Part shown: in pieces, positions 55,200 to 64,000 of the stretch
Position numbering within the stretch: position 1 is the stretch's first letter
How the letters are laid out: every line of letters begins with the position of its first letter
DNA from: Hibiscus mutabilis
Taxonomy: Eukaryota; Streptophyta; Magnoliopsida; Malvales; Malvaceae
Assembly (NCBI GenBank): GCA_019671005.1
Contig: CM033721.1
Span: 55,037,680 to 55,101,679, forward strand
Length of the DNA stretch: 64,000 bases
Reading direction: 5' to 3'
Made by a program: the position numbers and the translations under genes
Notes under the pieces: generated by a model
The model's database searches: none
The model's input: only the letters and a program-made list of their open reading frames with translations
What the model was told of the DNA's origin: nothing

Positions 55200-55990
55200 A
55201 CTAGTATATCATCAAAAAAATACTAGTATTGTCTTTCTCATATGTTCCTTGAAAGCATTATTCATTAACCCCTGAAATATGGTTGGGACATTAGTAAGCC
55301 CAAAGGGCTTTACTAGAAACTCGTAAGTCATAATACCCCTCAAGTGTTCTAAAAGAAGTTTTGTAGATATCATCCTTCCACATCCTTATATGATGGTACC
55401 CTGATCTCAAATCTAATTTGAAAAACACTCTTGCATTCCCAGCTCACCCAATAACTTCTCAATTACAAGCATAGGGAACTTATTTTTATAGTGACCTAGT
55501 TTAGTTTCATGTAATCAATATACATCCTTCATGAGCTGTCCTTCTTCCTAACCATCACAATAGGAGAAGAAAATGTATTATTGTCGTTGTTGTTGTCCCT
55601 TATCACTCATGATTCCAACATTCTTTAATCATTTTCTCTATTTCATCTTTCTGCCAAGTAGGGTACATGTAAGGTTTCACCTTGACCACTACCTTCTCAT
55701 CTGTCAAAGTAATCCCGTGATCTTGCCCTTTTTCAGGATGTAATCCCCTTGGCTCATAAAAAACATCTTGAAACTCTTCCAACAATTCTGATACTCCAAC
55801 TGGTAATGGACCAACTCTCCTTTTGAATTCTAATTGGGCATTCAGAATCCAAACAGAGGTTGTGTATGCACTACTGGTTGCCTTCAATAACTTGGTGCAT
55901 TCCCTTGATTCTATCCACTCCAAGGGCTTTGGATGGATTCCCTTTAAAGTATTTCTCTTCTCTTTTGAAATTTTCATTTCCAGTGTAGAA
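55200..55990 (-). pseudogene. Gypsy-3 reverse transcriptase (Reina/CRM-like chromovirus)
   Basis: Minus strand: LEFKRRVGPLPVGVSELLEEFQDVFYEPRGLHPEKGQDHGITL, then KPYMYPTWQKDEIEKMIKE (55603-55800), and further left in broken frames the wording for the RT core: VRKKDxS-like near 55540, YHQIR-like phrases, KTSF-type and TYEFLVKPFGLTNVPTIFQGLM near 55245-55330 with shifts. QDVFYEPxGLxPxxxxDHGI is the wording of Reina/CRM-type chromoviruses. RT ends at about 55200 against a gypsy LTR of opposite strand. RNase H and integrase are missing. Confidence 0.78.
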
Positions 55991-56224
55991 AAATTCTAAT
56001 GTATGGCTCTATAGTTACTAACCACTGTATACCTAACACCACATCACTCCTTTTAAGTTGTAGTACTAAGAAATCAATAACTAAATGCTGATGTTGCACC
56101 TTTCATTCCACTTCTTTACATAATCCAAAGGTGTCCAACGAGTTCCATCTCTCAAAATAACCTTCAGCCTATTCCTCCTCTCTACTTCTAGTTCAAGCAT
56201 TTTCACTATATTCCAACTAATGAA

Positions 56225-57660
56225 GTTGTGGGTACTCCCCCAATCTAGCAGTGCTATCAACCTATTCTATCTCCAGTTTCATAGTTTCACAACCAGTTGC
56301 TCCCCACATTGCATGCAAGGAAACTGTGGGGATGTCGAGTTCATTGCCTCTTAGATTTATCAATTTCCCACTATCTTCACAGTCCAAAAACTCTTCATGC
56401 TCACCCAAACCTTCCAAACCGTCCACAATAATTTGAAACAACTGAGACTTGGTAAATTTGTGTCCAGGAGTGTACTTTGCAGCACACCAAAAGCAAAGCC
56501 CTTTTCTTCTCCTCTCTTTAATCTTTGCAAATGAGATAACCTTCCCTGGACCCTTTTGGCCACTGTTTCCTAACAATCTTTTGGTCAGTTGGACTCAGAA
56601 CCCCTGTCGTGTTGGTTCTAGAAGAAATTGTAGGAGCATACATGTTTGCAATACTGAAGTTTTTTAATCCATTGTTACTAACTTTAGAAGGCAAGTATAA
56701 ATATACAGGGGGTGAAGATTTCACAGTACTCCAACTATGTTTTTTGTGGACTGAAAAAAACATTCCTTCTAATCTTTTTTCCATGTAGAATGCATATATT
56801 AGAGTCTTTGGTTGTAGCAATTCAAGGTACTGACTCATTTCCAACCTAAGGTGTTTCTTGAACATACTTAGCACATATTCATCAGGGATTTGTACCTAGT
56901 TAAGAAGATTGATGAACTCCTCATATAATTGTTCTACCGATTTAGTTTGCCTCAAAGACAACAATTCTGTGAATGAGTCATTGAATCCCCCTAGAACAAG
57001 ACATTCTCGCATCAGTTTTTAATAATCCTCCCATATCAAGCTATTCAAATCTCCTTGGGGTTGTGACAGAAACTGGTGCCATTGCAAAGCTTTGCCCTCA
57101 AAATGCAGGATCACTAATCGAACCTTAGTTGTCTCAAGTACATTCTCTGCTTCGAAATATTGCTCGAGTTTCGACATCCATCCTCTAAAATCACCCCCAT
57201 CGAAATTGGGTATAATAGCTTGTAAGCAAAATTACTAGCTTGGGCAGGATTCCCCCCTTAGTCCCTCGCGTTCCATCCTCCACCTCTATCACTGGAATAA
57301 AATTTGTCCGAGTTGTGTTCCCAGGATTTGGTGCAGCACTTCCTGACGCATGTCTTACTAGTTGAGAACCCAGGAGCCCATCTTGAGGACTAGGAATGAA
57401 TTAAATGTTGCTTTTCTTTCCTAAGCCTATCTCGAACAACTTGTGAAGATCTGACATAATCGATACTCTCATCTCCTTAAACTTATCATCCATCTTACTT
57501 TCCAGTCGATTCTCCATACCAGTTATGTCTGCCTAGAGTCGATTGACTTCTTGTTGCCATTCCGACAGCTAGGTCTGTTGTGGTTCTGTCAAGGCATCCT
57601 ACGCCGCCAATTATGGTTGATGTTTGGTTAAAACACCGTCCACCATTTTTGAGGATCAAT
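56225..57660 (-). pseudogene. Gypsy-3 gag and protease region
   Basis: Minus-strand order: NFDGGDFRGWMSKLEQYFEAENV (about 57130-57205), VRLVILHFEGKALQWHQFLSQPQGDL (about 57050-57125), ECLVLGGFNDSFTELLSLRQTKSVEQLYEEFINLLN (about 56905-57010), SMFKKHLRLEMSQYLELLQPKTLIYAFYMEKRLE (56775-56875), then ERRRKGLCFWCAAKYTPGHKF (about 56450-56520), a CCHC knuckle whose last Cys reads F. The protease part follows (EISLHAMWG-like, 56260-56310). It reads as a normal Reina-type gag with frame changes. Two long open pieces lie at 56262-56576 and 56518-56874. Confidence 0.8.
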
Positions 57661-57663
57661 ACT

Positions 57664-57913
57664 GGAGCTTTGATACCTTTGTAACACGTTGAATCTACCA
57701 ATTAAGAATTGAAAAGGGATTAAGAATGAAGAAGAGCAAAGGGAGACTAAGAATAGAAATTTGGCAGAGATAACTGTTTCATTCTTTCGATGAAAATGAT
57801 AACATGATAAGCTTTTGGTACAAATAGCCCTAACATGCTTAAACGACAGCGTTTACAACAAGAAATGTGAGGCCAAAACACACCATATCAGTAATCCCTC
57901 TTTATGGCTAACA
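57664..57913 (-). repeat. Gypsy-3 PBS and candidate short 5' LTR
   Basis: PBS-like GGTATCAAAGCTCC on the minus strand at 57664-57677, then TGTAACACG (plus strand) at 57680 as the LTR edge. A possible far end is GGCTAACA at 57913, giving a 234-bp LTR. Reina-type LTRs are short, which fits, but with no 3' partner in the window the right end is a guess. Confidence 0.4.
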
Positions 57914-58869
57914 ACTCGTTTAATTGAAATGATAGCATAATAGAAAAATAAAATAATTCTAACGGTCGAACCGGAATTTGAAATTTGCTTCATTACAGAT
58001 TTGCATAAGAAAAATGAGGTTTGACTTGAGACGTATACCATACAATCTGATCAAACTGAGTATAATCTTGCAAAGATATGAAAAACAACGAACTGAGCTT
58101 AAAGAAGCTCAATGAGGTATGCACATAAACATATATACAATAGCACATTTAATCTCTTATGAACATAATGTAAAGGATCATTTATAAGGTAATATAACAC
58201 TTTAATTTAGACATAAATAATAGCTTACATAATATAATATCATATTTTAGTGATTTTCAGACAACTTTATCCCAATAGTTAGTTAGACTTGGATAAATAC
58301 AAGGATGGACCGAGGAGGCTGGGGCAGTCGCTCCCCCAAAAGTTTCAAATTCTCACATAATTTTAAGTATTTTCTATTGATTATTTAATTCCGCCCTTGT
58401 TAATTTTTTTTAATTTCACCCATTAAAATTTTAATATAACTTACTAATTTTGCAAACTTTTCTCTCTACCTTTAATTAGAAGTCTAGACTAAATTTCAAG
58501 TATTCAAAAATTTGGTGTTGAATTATAAAATCTAAAACATTTATTGTCGTTTCAAAAACCATTTAATTTTAAACTATAATGACTCCTATGATTTACCCTT
58601 TTTATTTATTACCAAAACGTTCTATTTAAACCTTAATTTTTTATCTTTAATTTCCTTATAACTTTAATATTATTTTATTTTAAATTCTAAACCCCAAAGG
58701 TTCTTGGACAATAGCGAGAAGCAACCTATTTTCTCTGATAATTAGAAAAATCTTGATTGTTGCGCAGCCATATCCAATCGTCGTCGACATCTCAACTACA
58801 CCCTCACTTTATTGTTGGTAAGACGTCACCTTCCTAAATCTTTGTCTCATTTTGTGTTAATCCCTTAAA
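57914..58869. other. AT-rich spacer, no gene recognised
   Basis: Non-coding. 58300-58360 has GGAGGCTGGGGCAGTCGC-TCCCCC, wording seen near ends of plant repeats, followed by A/T-rich DNA. A CAGCCATATCCAATCG block (58760-58800) is slightly GC-richer. I see nothing that can be named. Confidence 0.4.
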
Positions 58870-60137
58870 GTAAACCCTTAAATTTTATAAAACTTATAAT
58901 TGATTTTGATATAATAAATTGTTTAATGATCAAATTGTAAAAGTAAATAATTTTTAAGTACTCAAAGTCTCACAAAAATGACAAAGATTTGAACCTAAAA
59001 TTGTTTCTAAGTCAAAAACTTAAAACCTCAAAAATTTTCTAAGTGTTTCATACTCAAATTAACCATTTACACCCAGGCGTATCGATACGCTTCTTAGCGT
59101 TTCGATACGAGTTTTTACTATTGGAATTTTAATCGTAAAATGTACCGATACAGTTGTCCTCGTATCATACGAGCTTCATCTGGCTTTGTGTTCTTGGTTA
59201 TGAGTATCGATACGACCTTCACCGTATCGATACGGGATGTTGAGATTTTCAAATCTTTCCTTTTAATTTTGTTACTGTTGCCTTGCTAGTTATTGGAATC
59301 ACCAAACTTTAAAAATTGGTTAACCCGTACCGATACGCCCCTTAGGCGCAACGATGCATTTTTCACTAGACTTTTTTCTCATATTCTAGTGAGCTAAAAC
59401 CGTACCGATATGGCTATACCGTATCAATATGCCCATGCTTTTACACTATATCCGTTTCAATACGCTCTAAAGCATATCGATACGCCTCTGCACAATGGAT
59501 CTTTCTTCTTCTGACAGGTACCAATACAGCTCTTCGTGTACCGATACGGTTGGTCACCAAACAACATTTATTGCGGGAAAAATGGTCTCCAACAGCTCTA
59601 TTGATGACCTCAACCACCCAAATGGTTAGAAATCAATGAGAGGGTATAAAATCAAGTCTCCAAAGCTGCAAGAATAACTATTGAACAACTATCAAGCATT
59701 CAAGCAAAAAATCAACCCTTTGAACTTTTAGAGTCATATATTGTACCCAACTTGCGTATTCTAAATTGTAATCCTTTGTTTCAAGTTTAGGGGTTGTGTG
59801 AATTTGTATTTGGGCAAACATATCACCTTTGAGAGGAATTTTTAGTTTGCTATCCACTTTTTGTAAAAGAGTGAGCCTTGATCAAGCTTTGGATAAAAAG
59901 CTTTGATCGATTGTAACGGTTGCCTCCTTAGCCTAGAAAAGGGGAAGAATTCTTAGGGAATTGTGTTGAAATCCTTATTGGAAAGCTAAGGTAGTGGATG
60001 TAGAGCTTGTTAGAAGCTTGAACCACTATAAATCTCTTATCCATCATTTTTATCTTTTTTGCTTTGCTTCCCTTCAATTTTTTATTTGCCAATTAACTCC
60101 CCTCTTGGTCTTTCGTCGTCGATTGATCATCCTAACA
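58870..60137 (+). repeat. Copia-3 5' LTR, about 1.27 kb
   Basis: The right end is sharp: CATCCTAACA at 60137 followed by the PBS. The left end is approximate, set by homology with 34745. It contains nine or more GTATCGATACG-like words (59080-59560), a TATAAAA-like box in GAGGGTATAAAATC (about 59640-59652) followed by CAAGTCTCC, and AGCTTTGATCGATTG. The same TATA context is found in the split copy at 53585. It gives a picture of the LTR that Gypsy-2 interrupted. Confidence 0.75.
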
Positions 60138-60139
60138 AT

Positions 60140-60153
60140 TGGTATCAGAGCCT
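60140..60153 (+). other. Copia-3 primer-binding site
   Basis: TGGTATCAGAGCCT, a perfect complement of the initiator-Met tRNA 3' end, two bases after the LTR end. Confidence 0.92.
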
Positions 60154-60223
60154 AGCTCTTTTGAGGGATTAAAATCCACTTGAGTCGATCATAGTGGTGA
60201 TTCAATCAATTGTCATTCAAGCC

Positions 60224-61790
60224 ATGGCTTCTACTTCTTGCCATAACTTGTACGAGTCTTAATCCGTCACCAAACCGCCTTATTTCAATAGGGATAACTA
60301 TCCCTATTGGAAGAACGCATGAAGCTCTTCATCAAATCCAATGACTACCTCCTATGAGATGTAGTGGAAGATGGACCAACCATACCAATGAAGAGAGAAG
60401 GAGCGGTTTGTTCCAAAGTCCAAGCTTGAGATGACGATGAAGAACGAAGGTGCTTACAAGTCAATGATAAAGCTATGCATATAATCTTTTATGCGCTTAG
60501 ACCGGATGGGTACTCAAAGATGTCTTCTTGTACGAGTGCAAAGAAGATATGGGACAAGCTCGAGACTACATATGAAGGAACAAATGACGTCAAGAAGACC
60601 AAGAGTGGACTCCTCAACTTGAGCTATGAGAATTTTAAGATAGAGCCCGATGAGAGGTCACCAAGATGTTCGATCATTTCTCCATCATCGTCAACGGTCT
60701 CAAAGGCTTCCGAGAAGTCATCCCTGAAGACAAGCTAGCCCGAAAGCTCGTCTACTACTTTCCCAAGTTATGGGATGAAAAGAGAACCACCATAATCGAG
60801 GCCAAAGATCTCAAAACCTTGAAGCTCGATGCTCTTATAGGATCTCTTCTAACCCACGAGATCATGAAGAAAGGAAGAGAATATGATAATAAGAGAGAAG
60901 AAAAGAAGGTCAAAAATAAGAAGATCAGAATTGCTCTCAAAGCTTCACAAGAAGAGAGCGATTCGAGTGAGGAAGAAGATAAAAAAATGGCCATGCTAGC
61001 CAAACAATTCACTCGGTTCATGAAGTCCAACTAGGGAAGAAATTTTTATCGAAGAGGAGACTTTAAGAACGAGAACAAGGAGGACGAGAAGGATCAACTC
61101 ATTTGCTTTGAGTACAAGAAGCTGTGGCACATAAGAATAGATTACCTTTAACTCAAAAGGAAGAGCTTCAGGAAAAAGAAGAAGCTCAAGGCAAACGTTG
61201 CTACTTGAAGTGATGAAGAATCATCCAATGAAGAGGAGCAAGAAGTTGCCAACCTTTGCCTCATGGCTTTTGAAGAGGATCCTAAGGTAAGCTCTAACTC
61301 ATCTACATTTGATTTCACTTTCAATGAGCTTCAAAAAGCTTACGATGAGTTGCAAGAGGTGTATGATGAATTAGTTGAGAAGTATAAGGAATCTCTTTAG
61401 AAAAATAAGAAAACAATTTCAAATTTCAAAAATCAAAATGATTTATTATCTAAAACCAATTCATAACTTGAGAAGAAGGTTTTGGATTTGCAAGAAAGTC
61501 AAAAAGATTTTGAAAAGAAAAACCAAGACTTGCAAAACCTACTTTCCAAGGTTTATGATGATCACCACAAAGAGATGAGTGATCTTAAAGCTTTTCTAAG
61601 CAAGGGTGGGAAATAAAGTTTTGGAAAAGAAGTTATTCAAAACCCAACTATGTATGGAGAAACTTTAATGGGTACAAACAAAGAGGCTTCTCAAGGCCCT
61701 CATATGGTAAGAAGGTTAAAAGCGTATGGGTTCCTAAGGAACTAATCGCTTCTAACAACATTAGTTTTTTGTTTTCTTGGATTCCCAATG
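60224..61790 (+). pseudogene. Copia-3 gag (UBN2-type) with coiled coil, decayed
   Basis: ATG at 60224 opens MASTSCHNLYES, a stop, SVTKPPYFNRDNYPYWK, then (60475-60738) RPDGYSKMSSCTSAKKIWDKLETTYEGTNDVKKTKSGLLNLSYENFK, a shift, and (60666-61034) MFDHFSIIVNGLKGFREVIPEDKLARKLVYYFPK, AKDLKTLKLDALIGSLLTHEIMKKG, a basic KKREEKK stretch and ESDSSEEED. The knuckle (about 61095-61145) reads CFEYKKLWHIRIDY: two of three Cys are Tyr and Gly before His is Trp. A heptad-rich part follows (ELQKAYDELQEVYDELVEKYKE, 61328-61390). At 61720-61745 the frame reads KSVWVP-like wording and then stops. It packaged element RNA; dead here. Pol is absent. Confidence 0.87.
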
Positions 61791-64000
61791 TGAGAGTGCT
61801 TGGCAAAAGGGGTAGAAAATGTATAAAATAAATGAAAAGATTTAGTCTTCTACGTGCAAGTATACACGGTCGACAAGTAATACAACAGTAAGCTGGTTAT
61901 CGATCCCACAAGGATTGGCCAAGAGTTTGATTGCCTTGCTTGTTTACTTCTCAAAAGAAATGTGTTGTTGGTTTGAAGTTGGTTTTGAAAACAGTTTAAA
62001 AGAAAAGAAATAAAAATAAAACAACGTTGGCAAGGAGAGTGTTCAAAATGAATGATGAGCGTTGGCAAGGGATGCCTGATTTTCACGTTATTCATGCCAT
62101 GGTAGCCTTTAATAATGTAATGCCTTGGCATTGTTTAACAAGCAGATTCAAAATTAGCATTGCCTCTCTCAATGGTCAATGCCCTAAATTAACCATGTAA
62201 AAACCTCTATATCTCTATAGTGATGTTTTTTCATAAATCAATTTGATTAAGTCCCAACCTATACTCCTAAGGGATAGATTTACTTCAGAAGTAAGCTCAT
62301 CTACTTGAACATCTTCTTTCGAAGCATCTCGCCTTACTATCTGGCAACAAATCATTGCCCCCTAAGTCTGTTAAGTTATTAAGTTTCAATAAGCCAACTA
62401 TGCCAGCTCTCGCTTGGCACAATTTTGATAAAACATTGCAGAACATGCCAGAGAGGGAAAACCATGCCGAAGCAGTTTCATTATTAAAAACTAAACATAA
62501 AAACAATGTTCAACGCAAACATCCCCCACCAACTATTAAATTAGTTCATGGTGAGAGTATCAACCAAAAAACCTTCAACATTTTGCAAACACATCATTAT
62601 TTAAAAGAAAATAAAAACAACTAAACAAAGAGAATAGGCGAGAATGGGTCTCTTGATGCAGCCTTTCAAGGTCCAGGCTCTTGGTCAAGCTAGTCGAACC
62701 ACGTCTCCTTGGTGCAGTCGGTCGGTGATGGATCTCATGATCTCCCCAAAAAATCTCTCCAAAAAAATCTCTCTCAATTGTTTGCTTAATCATTCTTTAA
62801 ATAGGTGTGTAAGGAAGACTTAGGATAAGCTCTTGAGTTTGAATTTTGAATGCTCAAGGGATAAGGGAAGTGGTCTTCTCATCCAAAGTTTGAATTGAGC
62901 TGATCAGGTTAGGGCTGACGTCATTTGTAGTCACTACTTCTCCAACCAAGCTTGGCATCATTCTGCCAACCAAGCTTAGCACTATTTTCCCAATATTTTT
63001 CAAAGTTTGATCCAATTTCTATTTTCTCGGAGCCTGGTCTGGTCATACTTTTTCGGGTTCAACAACTAGTTGGCTGGGCATCAAATTTCTTTTCTCTGAT
63101 AACTAGAGCTTTGGTATTATTTGGTCCATCTATGCCAACATCATCTCAGCATTCTCTCTAGCATTCCTTCCTACGCTGCCTTGCTCTGCTCTGCTTTGCC
63201 AACTGCTATCTCAAGCCTACAATATTGCCAAGAAAACAACCTTTCACACTGGCATAGACAAATCCTAACTTCTTATGTAAATGCATGAATTTAACAACTA
63301 AATGCAACTAAATGTACTCAAAACCAAGTAAAGGCATTGTAAAAATAGGCATAAAAAACATTACTTTTGAGGAGGTAACACTCCCCCAAACCTAGCTCAT
63401 TGCTTGTCCTCAAGTAATGCAAGTAAAATAAAAAAATTGTGAAAATAGTACCTCAGTAAAATTTTGGTTGAAATACCAACAAGTGTTGGCAATCAAAATT
63501 TGGCTGTATTTCTGTTCTTAGGTTTCTTAGTGAAGTAATGCCAAGCAGGTAGTAAATTCAAGTACAGCAATATAACTCTAGTCTAAGATCATGAAGAGTG
63601 CACGATGTGTAGATAATATGCATCAAGTATCCCTTTACTCGTTTAGTCCAATTTACTACCTAAACATAAAGTTTTATTTCATTTTTTTCTCTCTGCTAAG
63701 GGTTTCTACTGGCATTAATTTAAGCTTGCTTCATGACATTGCTTGGCGTGAGAAATAAGAGGGAACAAACCACGAACCCCTACGTTAATCCAAATATCAC
63801 CAGGCTTTTACTCTTCAACTCATACCCTAACGTTTTTTACTTAAGCACTAAAAGGGAGCAAACCAAGAAGCCCTAAGTAACTTATTATCTCTAGGCAGAG
63901 GAGAGTTCTATTTTCTTTTTCTTGCCTTGGAAAAACATTGTTGCCTTATTAGTTTCTTTTTACCTGGCATGATTTCTTCTTCCTCTTTTTTTCTAAGCTT
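61790..64000. repeat. non-coding dispersed repeat rich in TTGGCA/TGCCAA words
   Basis: Contains GTGCAAGTATACACGGTCG and GGTTATCGATCCCACAAGG (about 61855-61915), phrases I recall from large plant retroelement tails, and CTCCCCCAAACCTAGCTC-ATTGCTTGTCCTCAAG (63385-63415), also widespread in plants. No coding frame over 90 codons and no recognised domain. More than twenty TTGGC/GCCAA words are scattered across it. It cuts Copia-3 at about 61790. Family and borders are not determined. Confidence 0.5.

Noticed and set aside
55195..55240. TACTAGTAT repeated around an A-rich spacer as a possible target duplication at the left end of Gypsy-3
   Set aside because: No LTR or element end adjoins it; the spacing of about 20 bp does not fit a flanking duplication.
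59080..59560. Spaced GTATCGATACG words as a possible CRISPR-like or satellite array
   Set aside because: Spacing is irregular, copies are degenerate and the words sit inside a copia LTR in a plant genome.
62355..62624. An 89-codon plus-strand ORF
   Set aside because: It lies in the TTGGCA-rich non-coding repeat, has no domain and no flanking gene signals.

Overview
This window is plant nuclear heterochromatin. I see no intact host protein gene, no rRNA gene and no tRNA gene. Nearly everything is transposable-element sequence: Ty1/copia and Ty3/gypsy LTR retrotransposons primed by initiator-Met tRNA, Mutator-like (MULE) sequence with a plant mobile domain (PMD) partner gene, small DNA transposons and SINE-like pieces. 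The base composition is AT-rich and all reading frames are short and broken. The element types point to a dicot. The recurring GTATCGATACG wording inside several LTRs is, as I remember it, common in Malvaceae (cotton, cacao, durian), but that placement is a guess.

Layout. 1-4927: copia element on the minus strand (Copia-1), 5' LTR at 4538-4927, integrase lost, 3' end outside the window. 4928-8640: LTR-like gypsy sequence, minus strand. 8704-17215: DNA-transposon district. It holds a PMD-type C-terminal tail (+), a broken MULE transposase (-, 9824-12257), a direct repeat (12635-13130 and 16745-17215), and between the repeat copies a second PMD pseudogene (+). That pseudogene has a TATA box, a cluster of palindromes, a GC-rich hAT-like insert in its leader and a fold-back element that ends its coding part. 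17216-18040: intergenic DNA with two tRNA-derived SINE-like pieces. About 18045-34203: copia element on the plus strand (Copia-2), split by a complete Tekay-like gypsy element (Gypsy-1, 19040-29373, minus strand, TSD ATGAT). The 3' part of Copia-2 carries its RNase H segment four times in tandem (785-bp units). 34745-53761: a copia LTR split by Gypsy-2 (35188-53248, TSD GTTAG), which has the order LTR-internal-LTR-internal-LTR. 53762-55195: gypsy LTR (+). 55200-57913: chromovirus-like gypsy pseudogene (-). About 58870-61790: copia element (Copia-3, +) with LTR, PBS and decayed gag. The LTR is a relative of the one split by Gypsy-2. 61790-64000: non-coding dispersed repeat rich in TTGGCA/TGCCAA words.

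How it fits together. This is a nested graveyard and not a pathway. Two insertions can be ordered with certainty from their target-site duplications. Gypsy-1 is old: its LTRs differ at roughly one base in ten by eye, and it has many Gln/Trp-to-stop changes of the kind left by cytosine methylation. The Gypsy-2 duplication is young: its copies are almost identical, and its middle LTR is a chimera, as expected from unequal LTR-LTR crossover. Small CAG/CTG-versus-CG differences between the Gypsy-2 copies look more like consensus errors than biology. I do not see a new biological system. The most unusual things are the four-fold RNase H amplification, the three-LTR element, the palindrome cluster upstream of the PMD gene, and the sequence vocabularies shared by unrelated LTRs.
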